A stretch of 64,000 nt of DNA. Origin: JABAAE01 sp905480545 (GTDB lineage: Bacteria; Planctomycetota; Planctomycetia; Pirellulales; Pirellulaceae). The stretch lies in NCBI GenBank assembly GCA_943788025.1, contig CALSOR010000004.1, positions 781,219 to 845,218 on the forward strand, in the 5' to 3' direction. The notes beneath the pieces were generated by a model that did not search any database, was not told where the DNA came from, and saw only the letters and a program-made list of their open reading frames with translations. Position numbers and translations under genes: made by a program. Below are positions 56,189-64,000 of the stretch, piece after piece (position 1 is the first letter of the stretch; each line of letters begins with the position of its first letter).

Positions 56189-56328
56189 GAGGGAGTACCT
56201 ACGTAGTCAAGTGGAATAACATTAACGATCATCGAGCTGCGGCTAGTGATTGTCAATTTGGAAATAACCAATTTGCGGCTTAGGTCACTTTTTTTTTGCG
56301 GATTGTTCATGTCCGAATAGCAGCTTTG

Positions 56329-56808
56329 CTACCACGGGCGGAGTATCGAGAATAGACTGCTCGTGTTTCCTGAGTCGAGTGTCGTGCCGGTTCCGCATTT
56401 CGCCCAATGGTGCTGGGGGTCATGCTCGGCCCGGAAATCGCTGGTGGTTAGATCAATGGAGGCGCCGACCTTACCATCGGATTCTACCCAAACCTGACTT
56501 TCGTTCGTGTTGTGCTTGAGGACCACGTGTTCAAAGCCACCGTGTTCTCGATCAACCCAATAGTGTTTTGGCATCATGCCGGGACCAACCACGGTCAACC
56601 GATCGTCAGTTTCAAATCCTCCTGGACGTGCTTGAAAATAGACTTCGATACCATTGGGCAATTTGCCGCCGATTTTTGGCCCCCAAGGTGCATGGCCGGT
56701 CAGCACGCGTCCAATTGCGAAGGGCATCCATAACATAAAGAGCACTATAAGCGTGCGGAAAATAACTACGAATGCTTTCTTTGCGTTCTGCGGTGCTTCG
56801 CGGGCCAT
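56329..56808 (-). CDS. Hypothetical membrane-anchored protein
   Basis: About 159 residues from ATG 56808 (MAREAPQNAKKAF); the frame opens at 56853. One TM near the N-terminus (FVVIFRTLIVLFMLWMPFAI), then a beta-rich outside domain with TDDRLTVVGPGMMP. No family recognised. It shares strand and orientation with the genes on either side. Confidence 0.6.
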   Translation of the reverse strand: MAREAPQNAKKAFVVIFRTLIVLFMLWMPFAIGRVLTGHAPWGPKIGGKLPNGIEVYFQARPGGFETDDRLTVVGPGMMPKHYWVDREHGGFEHVVLKHNTNESQVWVESDGKVGASIDLTTSDFRAEHDPQHHWAKCGTGTTLDSGNTSSLFSILRPW

Positions 56809-56934
56809 GCGTGTCCTTGTCGTGTAAAGCCTATGTTCACCGAGTCGCAGCAAACAGCATTGATTTTAGATTCCTCGCGATCCGCGGCTTCTTGAGCCAC
56901 GAATTGCTATTCCACATTTTGATATTCCCCAGCG

Positions 56935-57813
56935 TTACTTCAAAGGGATTTCTTGGATTCGCCCAAGTTCTTCCGGTGTCACACGTTTTACCTGCCCACC
57001 TCCGGTGAGCATTAGCAGCGATGCTTTCGCTTTCGTTGATTCCCATGCCAGCCGATACTGGTCATTAATATCGCCATCTTTAGACAATTTGGAGTTCCAG
57101 ATCATCGTGATTTCTGAGCGTTGAAGCCGATCGATTGCGGCGAGGACCGAAAGATCGGTTTTTGCCTGACGGGCAAGGAAACCAGCAAGTTCATCCTTGT
57201 TCGCGGGAGATTTACCGTATTTGGCACGATAAGAATGGTATGCCAGTCCAAGCGTCGCAAGTTGCGATGTTCGATAAACGAGTTCTCGTTCCTTCGTTGG
57301 CGAAGTTTTGCCGCTAGACTGGTAGACCGTTTCGCCATTCTTGTCCTTGATTTGAATTCGCCATTTATGTGCGAGGCGTTTATCGAATGCCATTGTCCAA
57401 ACGTGGGATGTTTCAAATGCTCCGCTGCCGGTCCAAGTCATCGTCCATGTCTTTGGATCCCATGCGCCTTCGGATTCGAAAACGGTTCCCGTTGAGTCGA
57501 ACGACCACTGGCGGTAGACATTCGCCAGCGGATCATAAGTCATGATGACCGTACCGTTCATTCCCGGTGCATCATCAACAGCCTCACGCGTCCATGTTTG
57601 TCGAAGAAACCGACCACCGTGAACCCATTCGCCCTTGGCCGCACCGCGAGCACGCGTCGGTGTTGCTACCACCGTGTCAAATGTCCCGATCAAATTCTGC
57701 AATGCGGCGAGCTCCGGGATATCGCGCGAGGGTCTTTGCGGTTGATCATCGGCGAAGACGTGTGAGGATAAATACACAGCAACGATGAAAAACGCGGTTT
57801 TGGTTTTGTTCAT
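56935..57813 (-). CDS. Secreted DUF1579-like protein
   Basis: 292 residues from ATG 57813 (MNKTKTAFFIVAVYLSSHVFA), which reads as a signal peptide; an upstream ATG at 57888 only lengthens it. The N-terminal half follows DUF1579: ALQNLIGTFDTV, WVHGGRFLRQTW, VIMTYDPLANVYRQWSFDS and TMTWTGSG. The C-terminal half (about 185-292) is helical and resembles a type II secretion pilin-like ending, which is uncertain. Function of DUF1579 is not known. Confidence 0.7.
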   Translation of the reverse strand: MNKTKTAFFIVAVYLSSHVFADDQPQRPSRDIPELAALQNLIGTFDTVVATPTRARGAAKGEWVHGGRFLRQTWTREAVDDAPGMNGTVIMTYDPLANVYRQWSFDSTGTVFESEGAWDPKTWTMTWTGSGAFETSHVWTMAFDKRLAHKWRIQIKDKNGETVYQSSGKTSPTKERELVYRTSQLATLGLAYHSYRAKYGKSPANKDELAGFLARQAKTDLSVLAAIDRLQRSEITMIWNSKLSKDGDINDQYRLAWESTKAKASLLMLTGGGQVKRVTPEELGRIQEIPLK

Positions 57814-57905
57814 GCGGATTCTCTCCGAGACATAGTTGTCAAAAAATAGCGAGCCGAAAACAGCGATCAACCATTTCCTAAACGACACGCAAGTCCGGCT
57901 TCACG

Positions 57906-58370
57906 TCCATCGTATAAATGCTCATCATGGCCGCCTTGTTAGCGTCGGCCTTTCCATTACAGACAAGCTGTAAAATTCGTCATCACCTGAGAGCATCAGC
58001 TGAGCGAAAAAAACGTGACTCGAACTCCGGCAACCCCTTGGCGTTTTACCAAGCATCCGACAAGGAGAACAAAGATGACTCTGTATTTAACTCAACACCT
58101 ATTTTACTTCGGAATCGATCAGCACGGCAACAAGATGTACGCATGCGAGGTCGACTCAAATGATAAAAAATGACTCCATCATAACTTTCACACGCAAGAT
58201 ACAAACCCATTCTCTGAGAGCCTTGCACTATTTCAGTAGCAAGCCAAACGATTTCGTTTTCAGCTGCAAAGGCATGTTCAACAGGTACTGGCGTTGTGAT
58301 TCCTGTGAAAGCAGAGATATTCCGTTGGTGTCGGGAAAGTCCTCTACCTTGAAGCCATGCACGACACCAA
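57906..58370 (+). pseudogene. Degraded IS110-family copy, 5' part
   Basis: The stretch matches the intact IS110 from its noncoding left side through about codon 100. The left noncoding side shares ctcatcatggcc and the rest in order with 62070-62236; the gene starts ATG 58075 against ATG 62237. Recognisable peptides include FYFGIDQHGNKMYACEVDS. The copy has several stops and small indels and ends at about 58370, where the sequence switches to that found at 63847-64000. Confidence 0.75.
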
Positions 58371-58516
58371 AGGCAATCAGCAGAACACGAAAGCAAAGAC
58401 ACATTATCTTCGGCGATCAACTCGGGACTCCACCAAAGAGAACCAATTAGCTCGCTTTGACAAATCGTCTGAGTCATTCAAACCGAAACAAACTGGTCCG
58501 TTCTCTTTCGTTTTCA
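58370..58516. repeat. Left copy of a dispersed repeat of about 150 bp
   Basis: About 80 percent similar by eye to 63847-64000, including ggtccgttctctttcgtttt. It follows directly on the truncated IS110 copy. Confidence 0.8.
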
Positions 58517-58651
58517 CAGTCGTCAAATGCTGCGCGCGACGGGCGAAAACAAAAGAGAACTCTCAAAGCAAGCTGCAAAAAAATCCCGACTTTTACCGGG
58601 GACACCGGTATGTACTACTTGGCAAATGGGGGCATGAAGATGTTATGCCCC

Positions 58652-59260
58652 TTACGCAGTGATCGAAAATGGAGTTAACGAATCCGCGTCAGTATCTAAG
58701 ATGGCGAATGAGCCTTGAAATAGCGCACCAACGATGACGAAATAACGTTCCAATGAACTAAATGAGAGGACGGTTTTACCACGCCATGCGATGGGATGTC
58801 TAAGAGTTGATGCAAACCACCGATGAAAGTGGCCGACAAGGATAATGCGGTGCGTGACTTGCTGAAATTCAGACGTCAGGCTGCCATTGGTCCATGGTGG
58901 CTTTCCCAGATAGTAGGCCGTTGGATCAGTCGCATCCCATGTCGGGAGACCGTGTGTAACTAGAATGTCACCAATTTCGAATTGCGACTTTAAAGTCGCG
59001 AAGAATTCAATTACAGAAGTCCCGTAACGATTGGCAAAGTGGTCGCTCGGATTGTGGGCTAGGCCGAGGTCATGGTTTCCCCAGACGCCGCAGGGAGCAA
59101 AAGGGCGAAGCAATGACACGGTCTCGTCAATTCGTTTGCCATCAACGGCGATGTCCCCAAGTAGAAGAAGTTTATCAACGCGTTCGTGCTGAAGCATGTT
59201 TAGCGCCTCGCGAAGATACTCAACATGCTCGTGAATGTCGGCGAGAATACCGTAACGCAT
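58652..59260 (-). CDS. Metallophosphoesterase (calcineurin-like)
   Basis: 202 residues. Ordered metal-binding motifs: ILADIHEH (D-x-H), LLLGDIAVDG (GD), VWGNHDLG (GNHD), VTHGLP (H) and VGHFHRW (GHxH). This is the YfcE/MJ0936-type small phosphodiesterase pattern. Substrate unknown; families include cyclic nucleotide and nucleic-acid phosphodiesterases. Isolated between two IS regions. Confidence 0.88.
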   Translation of the reverse strand: MRYGILADIHEHVEYLREALNMLQHERVDKLLLLGDIAVDGKRIDETVSLLRPFAPCGVWGNHDLGLAHNPSDHFANRYGTSVIEFFATLKSQFEIGDILVTHGLPTWDATDPTAYYLGKPPWTNGSLTSEFQQVTHRIILVGHFHRWFASTLRHPIAWRGKTVLSFSSLERYFVIVGALFQGSFAILDTDADSLTPFSITA

Positions 59261-59663
59261 TTGTAATTTTTACGCGATTAGTTCTTGGCGGGCATAAAGA
59301 ATTGCGATCTATCCGGTTTTCGGTTGCAAACGTGCAGAAGCGGATTTGATTTTAACCGAGATTCGGATAGATCGTGCGTTGAACTTTGTCGCTACGATGC
59401 GACTTGTAAAACGTTGATTGTAAAAGATAATCGCCCGAAATGACAGCGATTTTTCGTCAGCCTGAGGACGAGTAAGGCTCGTACCATGCCGGACGATGAG
59501 GCGAATCCATTAAATCACGCCAGCTTGGTTTCACTTGAACACTATGCAGAATCAATGCACTTTTGCAGCAGGGACATTTTGGGTTCGCGACGATTTTCAA
59601 ATCTAAATCGGATGACTGTCTGTCATATGACGGCACGTCGAGTGCTTGATCCGAGGGGGCACC
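59261..59663. other. Intergenic region
   Basis: No convincing gene. Frames at 59486-59779 on the plus strand overlap the transposase end and look spurious. Confidence 0.4.
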
Positions 59664-60839
59664 TTACTCTGTGGTTTCAGTTTGTTCGCCGTTTTGAAAT
59701 GCTATACATTTCCGGCATTTCTCCAAGTAGGATTCGCGATGGCGGTTGCTCCAACCGCCAAATCGACGACTCTTCGTGAAGCCGTGAGGCAACACATGAA
59801 GACACCAACGACGTACGAATTCAACCGTTGTTAAAATGATCGGGACTTGTTTCGATTCGCCGCCAGTGACTTCGCCAACTCGGGCACTGAAAGTCACATT
59901 CTGGAAATCTGCCGCAGTGATACGAGCGTCAGAAATCGGACCGCCGGTTAAATAGCGTGCCAAGTACTTTAACACATGCTCCGTGTCGCAGCCTTTGGGC
60001 GGTGGTTGAATGTAGCTCACCCAAGTCAACGCACGCAGTTCGTCGGTAAAAGATTTCCATACGTCATTATCTTTGAGTTCCGCGAATTCATCATTAAGCG
60101 ATATCTTGTTACACTTTCTCAGTCGATTCAAGCCCTTGAGAAAGAAGTCGCGGTAAGTGTCGCGAAGCTGTTCGGCATCCACCAGATAACGCCCGATCGA
60201 ATCTTCATCATTGTCTCGCTTGCTGACTTTCCAAACTTGATCAGAACTTGAATCTAAACTCGGTCCGCCGCCGGGAACGACGGCATGAACATGAACGTGG
60301 GCATCAAGTTTCTGATTCCAAGTATGTAACACCATCAACGCAGCAGGATCGTAACCTTGTTCGGCCATGATCGTCTTCTTTAATGCTTTCCAAGCTGACC
60401 GAAACAACAATTTGAACATTTCGCGGCGATTTCCCAATGCCAGACGCGATAACTTGTCCGGCAAAGTGAACACGACTTGAAAGTAATCGACGCCGCGTCC
60501 TTTCTTATGCTCGAGAATCAGTTCGCGAGCCGAATGAACCCAGTCACGTCGTTTCGCTCCGCTGCAGGTTGGGCAATGTCGGTCGCCGCACGAATTGTAA
60601 ACACCGCATTGATGTGAACAAGTTTCGCATTGATATTTCCGCCCACCCAACGCCGCAGTCCGACAAAGCGATAATTTTGCCAACGTACTTTGGACTTGCG
60701 GTACGGCTTGCCGCGGGTAACTTTTGACGTATTGAGCGGACGTTGACTTTAGGATTTCGGCGACAGTTAGTTTGGTGAACCGTTGTTCTGGTCGTAGTTT
60801 GGATCGGACCATCTGGGCAATTGCCGAGTCGGCAGCCAA
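59664..60839 (-). CDS. IS91-family (HUH, Y2) transposase
   Basis: 391 residues. An N-terminal zinc-binding part (CETCSHQCGVYNSCG, then CPTCSG) precedes the HUH motif HVHVHAVVPGGG. A later Tyr pair region, KYLARYLTGG, supplies the candidate catalytic Tyr. IS91 elements move by rolling circle, with ends that do not form simple inverted repeats. The start overlaps the recombinase gene by 73 bp. The gene looks complete. Confidence 0.88.
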   Translation of the reverse strand: MAADSAIAQMVRSKLRPEQRFTKLTVAEILKSTSAQYVKSYPRQAVPQVQSTLAKLSLCRTAALGGRKYQCETCSHQCGVYNSCGDRHCPTCSGAKRRDWVHSARELILEHKKGRGVDYFQVVFTLPDKLSRLALGNRREMFKLLFRSAWKALKKTIMAEQGYDPAALMVLHTWNQKLDAHVHVHAVVPGGGPSLDSSSDQVWKVSKRDNDEDSIGRYLVDAEQLRDTYRDFFLKGLNRLRKCNKISLNDEFAELKDNDVWKSFTDELRALTWVSYIQPPPKGCDTEHVLKYLARYLTGGPISDARITAADFQNVTFSARVGEVTGGESKQVPIILTTVEFVRRWCLHVLPHGFTKSRRFGGWSNRHRESYLEKCRKCIAFQNGEQTETTE

Positions 60840-61684
60840 TCCAATGGACGGGGGATTCTTTGAAAGTGCGATCGCCGAACGTGAAGATAAATCATCGTCG
60901 TGATAATGCTTGAATGGCCCAGCAACCGACTGATCGTCAAGATGTCCACACCTGCCTCTAGCAATCCCGTTGCGTACGAATGCCGAAGCGTGTGTGGCGT
61001 CACGTTCTTTTTGATGCCCGCCTTGCGAGCCGAAACCTTGATGACTTTCTGAACACTGGTCTGAGCGTATGGACGATCTGCCGTCTTGCCGGGAAATAGA
61101 AACGTTGTCGGCTTGTGGACTTTCCAGTAAAAACGAAGCTCCTTCAGCAGCCGAGGCGAAAGCGGAACCAGCCGTTGCTTTGATCCTTTGCCGAAGCGGA
61201 TATTCAATTGCATTCTCTGGCTGTCGATGTTGCTCAGTTTCAAGTTCGCTGCTTCGGAAAGCCGCAAGCCCGCTGAATAAAGCGTCATGAAGAACGTTCG
61301 ATGTTTCAGATAAGACGTTGATTGCAATAACCTGTTACCTTCATCTGCTCCCAACACGGTCGGGAGCTTGTGTTCGCGTTTTCCGTACGGAATCATGTCG
61401 ATATGCCATGGCTTGGAAATCGTGACGCTGAAAAAGAAACGTAGGCCACAACCGGCTTGGTTGATACTGCTGAAGCCAACTTTGCGAATTTCGATTAAGT
61501 GCAGTTGATAGTTCCGAATATCTTCCGGCATGGCATCGGAAATTGGTTTCTTTTCGAGAAACTGATCAAATTTGTCGATGTGGTAGGTGTACGCATCGAT
61601 CGTAGCCGACGCGAAGTTCCGAATCTTCATGTCCTCGATCATTCGAAGAGTCATCGGCGTCTGGCGTTTTTGGTACGGCGTCAT
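60767..61684 (-). CDS. Tyrosine recombinase of the IS91-type element
   Basis: 305 residues. The N-terminal SAM-like DNA-binding domain reads ASATIDAYTYHIDKFDQFL. The catalytic residues are Arg in SAGLRLSEAANL, the HTLRHSYATGL box, His in LLGHSS and Tyr in MIYLHV. Overlaps the transposase by 73 bp, which is the usual pairing in IS91-like elements with an integrase. The gene has no disabling change. Confidence 0.88.
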   Translation of the reverse strand: MTPYQKRQTPMTLRMIEDMKIRNFASATIDAYTYHIDKFDQFLEKKPISDAMPEDIRNYQLHLIEIRKVGFSSINQAGCGLRFFFSVTISKPWHIDMIPYGKREHKLPTVLGADEGNRLLQSTSYLKHRTFFMTLYSAGLRLSEAANLKLSNIDSQRMQLNIRFGKGSKQRLVPLSPRLLKELRFYWKVHKPTTFLFPGKTADRPYAQTSVQKVIKVSARKAGIKKNVTPHTLRHSYATGLLEAGVDILTISRLLGHSSIITTMIYLHVRRSHFQRIPRPLDWLPTRQLPRWSDPNYDQNNGSPN

Positions 61685-62049
61685 AGCAGAATCCTTAAGG
61701 CAAAAGCAAGGTGATAAAGCTTTAGCCTGCTTGAGGAATCAAAAAGCGCAAGGCCGGACAACCGAAACGTTCCGCAAAACCGGAAGGCGAACCAAGACGC
61801 CAGAACGGAACGCAACACGTTGAAAATGTCAGAAGGCGATCCCCCTCAAAACGCATCGTCTAGCAGTTCATCCCAAATGACTTTTCGCACAAACCACACA
61901 ACGTTCAAGCAAAAGAAAGAGACTGAATCAAAAAGCAATTCGATTAAGTTCAACGGCAGCGTTGACCGAGCCGCCAGAAGAGTTTTGCATCTGGTCGAGC
62001 AGGGATAAAATGGGCGAAGCCTATCCCGCGAGTTTGGGTTCATTGTAAC
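61685..62049. other. Region between IS91-type and IS110 elements
   Basis: No gene recognised. It probably includes the terminal (origin) end of the IS91-type element. Minus-strand frame 61846-62043 is rejected as spurious. Confidence 0.4.
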
Positions 62050-62236
62050 GGCTTCGGTCCAACGCTTTGATACTCATCATGGCCTCCTTGAGTAGAGCCA
62101 GTGTGTCTAAACAGGAACTAGCCTGTAGTGTTCGTCAATGACGGTATTCGTCAAAGCGAAAATGGGCTGATAGCGGATCACACTGTTCAGCCTCCTCAGC
62201 CCTGGAAGCCTTTTCTCAAACTCAAGGAGACACAAG
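62050..62236 (+). ncRNA. Candidate bridge-RNA-bearing noncoding end of the IS110 element
   Basis: The noncoding stretch between the element end and the transposase start, conserved in the degraded copy at 57906-58074. In IS110-family elements this region encodes the structured bridge RNA that pairs with target and donor DNA. The location fits, but RNA loops were not modelled, so the call is positional. Confidence 0.35.
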
Positions 62237-63286
62237 ATGAACCTGTATCAAACTCAACATCCATTTTACTGCGGAATCGATCTACACGCCAATAAGATGT
62301 ATGCCTGCGTAGTCGACTCAACCGGAAAAAAACAGTTGCATTCGAACTTCCATACGCAAGACACACAGACATTCGTGCAATCAATTACACCTTTCAACAA
62401 AAAGCCGGGGGACCTCGTCATCGGCTGCGAAAGTACGTTCAACTGGTACTGGCTGTGTGATCTCTGCGAAGGCAAAGACATTCCGTTCGTGCTGGGGCAC
62501 GCCCTCTACCTCAAAGCCATCCACGGAGCCAAAGTCAAAAACGACAAAGTCGATTCCGAAAAACTGGCGTACTTACTGCGAGGCGGAAACTTCGCCGTCG
62601 CTTACGCCTATCCCAAACCGTGGCGAGCGACTCGCAACTTGCTCCGCCGACGCACTCATTACGTTCGCCGCCGAGGTCAAACGCTGGCTCACATTACCAA
62701 TCTCCATCATCAATACAATCTGCCACTCGGTAAACCGCTGCAATACGCCAGCAATCGAATCGGTGTCGCCGAAAGATTCTCAGATCCGGCCGTCGCCTTC
62801 AGCGTAACGTCCGATCTTGAAATGCTTTCGCACTACGACGACAACATCCGCAGCCTTGAACGCTTTCTTGAACAATCTGCGAAAGTTGACGACGCCAACA
62901 ACTTCTTTCGATTGCAAACGATTCCTGGTGTTGGACGAATTATCGCGATGACAATGCTTTACGAAATTCACGACATCAAACGCTTTCCCGAAGTCGGTGA
63001 CTTTCTGTCTTACTGCCGTCTTGTCAAAGGGGAACATTCTTCCAACGGAAAAAGCTACGGTTCACCGGGCAAAAAAATTGGAAATGCATTCCTGAAGTGG
63101 GCGTTCAGCGAAGCGGTGCCGCTACTTAAACGCTGTAGTCCAGAAGCTAAAGCTTGGGCACAACGAATGGAAAAGAAACACTCGACCGCACGAGCCAATA
63201 GCATCCTGGCAGCCAAGCTTGGACGTGCCGTATACATGATGCTTCGCCGAGGCGAAGTCTTCGATATCAAACGAATGATCAACTGA
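62237..63286 (+). CDS. IS110-family transposase (RuvC-like DEDD + Tnp20)
   Basis: 349 residues. The N-terminal DEDD domain has D in FYCGIDLHANKMYA, E in IGCESTFNW and D in VKNDKVDSEKLAYLLRGG. The C-terminal transposase_20 domain contains IPGVGRIIAMTML and a serine in SSNGKSYGSPGKKIG. No frame damage is visible, so the element may be active. It is preceded by the noncoding region expected for a bridge RNA. A degraded copy of its first third lies 4 kb to the left. Confidence 0.9.
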   Translation: MNLYQTQHPFYCGIDLHANKMYACVVDSTGKKQLHSNFHTQDTQTFVQSITPFNKKPGDLVIGCESTFNWYWLCDLCEGKDIPFVLGHALYLKAIHGAKVKNDKVDSEKLAYLLRGGNFAVAYAYPKPWRATRNLLRRRTHYVRRRGQTLAHITNLHHQYNLPLGKPLQYASNRIGVAERFSDPAVAFSVTSDLEMLSHYDDNIRSLERFLEQSAKVDDANNFFRLQTIPGVGRIIAMTMLYEIHDIKRFPEVGDFLSYCRLVKGEHSSNGKSYGSPGKKIGNAFLKWAFSEAVPLLKRCSPEAKAWAQRMEKKHSTARANSILAAKLGRAVYMMLRRGEVFDIKRMIN

Positions 63287-64000
63287 AAGGAAACACGCGT
63301 CGCCGTCAGCTGGACGGATAACTGAGCCACTATGGAATCGATCGCGACCATTGAGCTGTAAATGAAGAAAATTCTGGGAGGGCTTTGATCCATTCGATCA
63401 AGGTACCAAACCAACAATGCTTGACTGCGACAATGTATTCCGAGCTCACTCGCATTGATTGGCGACGGCGACGCTACTTTATAACCATCAAACTAAACAC
63501 AAACCGAACGACGAAAACAATACACAAAAATCAGGAGTAAGAATTCGAGTCAGATGTAAGTCCGCACCGAACTGTTAGCCGCACGATAACTGGAGCCGTC
63601 TTGAAAAACGGAGAGCCAAACCTAATGAATAGCAACAGATCGGTCAGTATGAGTTTCTACGGCCGTCAGCCAAGTTCACTCCGAACTTGCTTGACACTGC
63701 GGATCCTGTAACCGCGATCCGTGGCAGAGCGATGGAAGATGTTTGAAGCGGCTGCTGCCTTATCGGTAGCAGGATGACTTCGTGTAAAAGGAAACGTCAA
63801 AGCGAACCGCTGGGATCAAACTCGAGGCCAACCCTCCTCCAAGGAAAAGTCAATCAGTAGCATACGAAAGCCAGAACACGTTATCTTCGGTGAGCGACTC
63901 GGGGCTCTACAAAAGAGAACCAAGCAAGTCGCTTCGATGAAACGTTTGAGCTGTTCAAGCCGAAACGAACTGGTCCGTTCTCTTTCGTTTTCACCGTCGT
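63287..64000. other. Region downstream of the IS110 gene, to the window edge
   Basis: No gene recognised. The last part (63847-64000) repeats 58370-58516; the repeat runs off the window. The 63600-63840 stretch contains short inverted pairs (for example gcggatcctgtaaccgcgatccgtgg) that may form RNA structure. Confidence 0.45.
63847..64000. repeat. Right copy of the dispersed repeat of about 150 bp
   Basis: Similar to 58370-58516 over its whole length. The end is not in the window. Confidence 0.8.

Noticed and set aside
61846..62043. Minus-strand gene between the IS elements
   Set aside because: Short, no domain, overlaps probable element-end sequence.
30640..64000. Right attachment site matching the selC 3' end
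   Set aside because: No second copy was seen by eye; it may lie beyond the window.

Overview
The window looks like a chromosome segment from a planctomycete of the Pirellulales type. Evidence: a DUF1592-type planctomycete cytochrome next to a DUF1552 protein, several DUF1080 (3-keto-disaccharide hydrolase) proteins, a secreted sulfatase, weak Shine-Dalgarno sites with frequent TTG/GTG starts, and an infB/nusA pair. Protein genes, pseudogenes and mobile elements were called from motifs and reading frames visible in the sequence; no database search was possible.

Bases 1 to about 30.3 kb read as ordinary, fairly tightly packed chromosome. In order: infB (running off the left edge and carrying an apparent 1-nt frameshift), nusA, a membrane vWA protein, a ketoacyl-synthase-like protein that has lost its catalytic Cys and one His, EboE, DUF423, threonine synthase, a DUF5658-like membrane protein, MsrB, an MFS permease, a TerB-like protein, a DUF5989 protein, two paralogous secreted proteins, a secreted sulfatase, an FHA-GAF-AAA+ regulator, a C-terminal processing protease, and a small group that looks lipid- or glycan-related (TIM-barrel protein, family 2 glycosyltransferase, acyl-reductase with a C-terminal SCP2-like domain), ending with a two-domain DUF1080 protein.

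A clear tRNA-Sec gene (selC; anticodon UCA, 8-bp acceptor stem, 9-bp variable arm) sits at 30584-30680, so the organism very probably decodes UGA as selenocysteine. A tyrosine-recombinase C-terminal fragment abuts it on the opposite strand and reads into the tRNA antisense. From here to the right edge the texture changes: gene density falls, and pseudogenes and mobile elements dominate. There is an intact-looking IS3 element with a frameshift-fused orfAB, a shattered papain-type secreted peptidase, an amidase with a stop codon after its signal peptide, a YceI/heavy-metal-domain remnant, a small gene broken by a 4-bp duplication, an IS91-type transposase overlapping its tyrosine recombinase, and one complete and one degraded IS110 copy. 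This is consistent with an old integrative element or island inserted at selC; no far-end attachment duplicate was found.

Intact cargo in this region includes the DUF1592/DUF1552 pair, a tyrosine-catabolism unit (Lrp/AsnC regulator divergent from 4-hydroxyphenylpyruvate dioxygenase, followed by homogentisate dioxygenase), a fusion of an XRE helix-turn-helix with a DUF429 RNase H-fold domain, a c-heme-bearing terpene-cyclase-like protein, a papain-like protease, an ADP-ribosylglycohydrolase and a metallophosphoesterase.

A recurring oddity is short tandem repetition. At least six intergenic loci have unrelated units that are all exactly 14 bp long, while repeats inside genes have 15- or 18-bp units that keep the frame.
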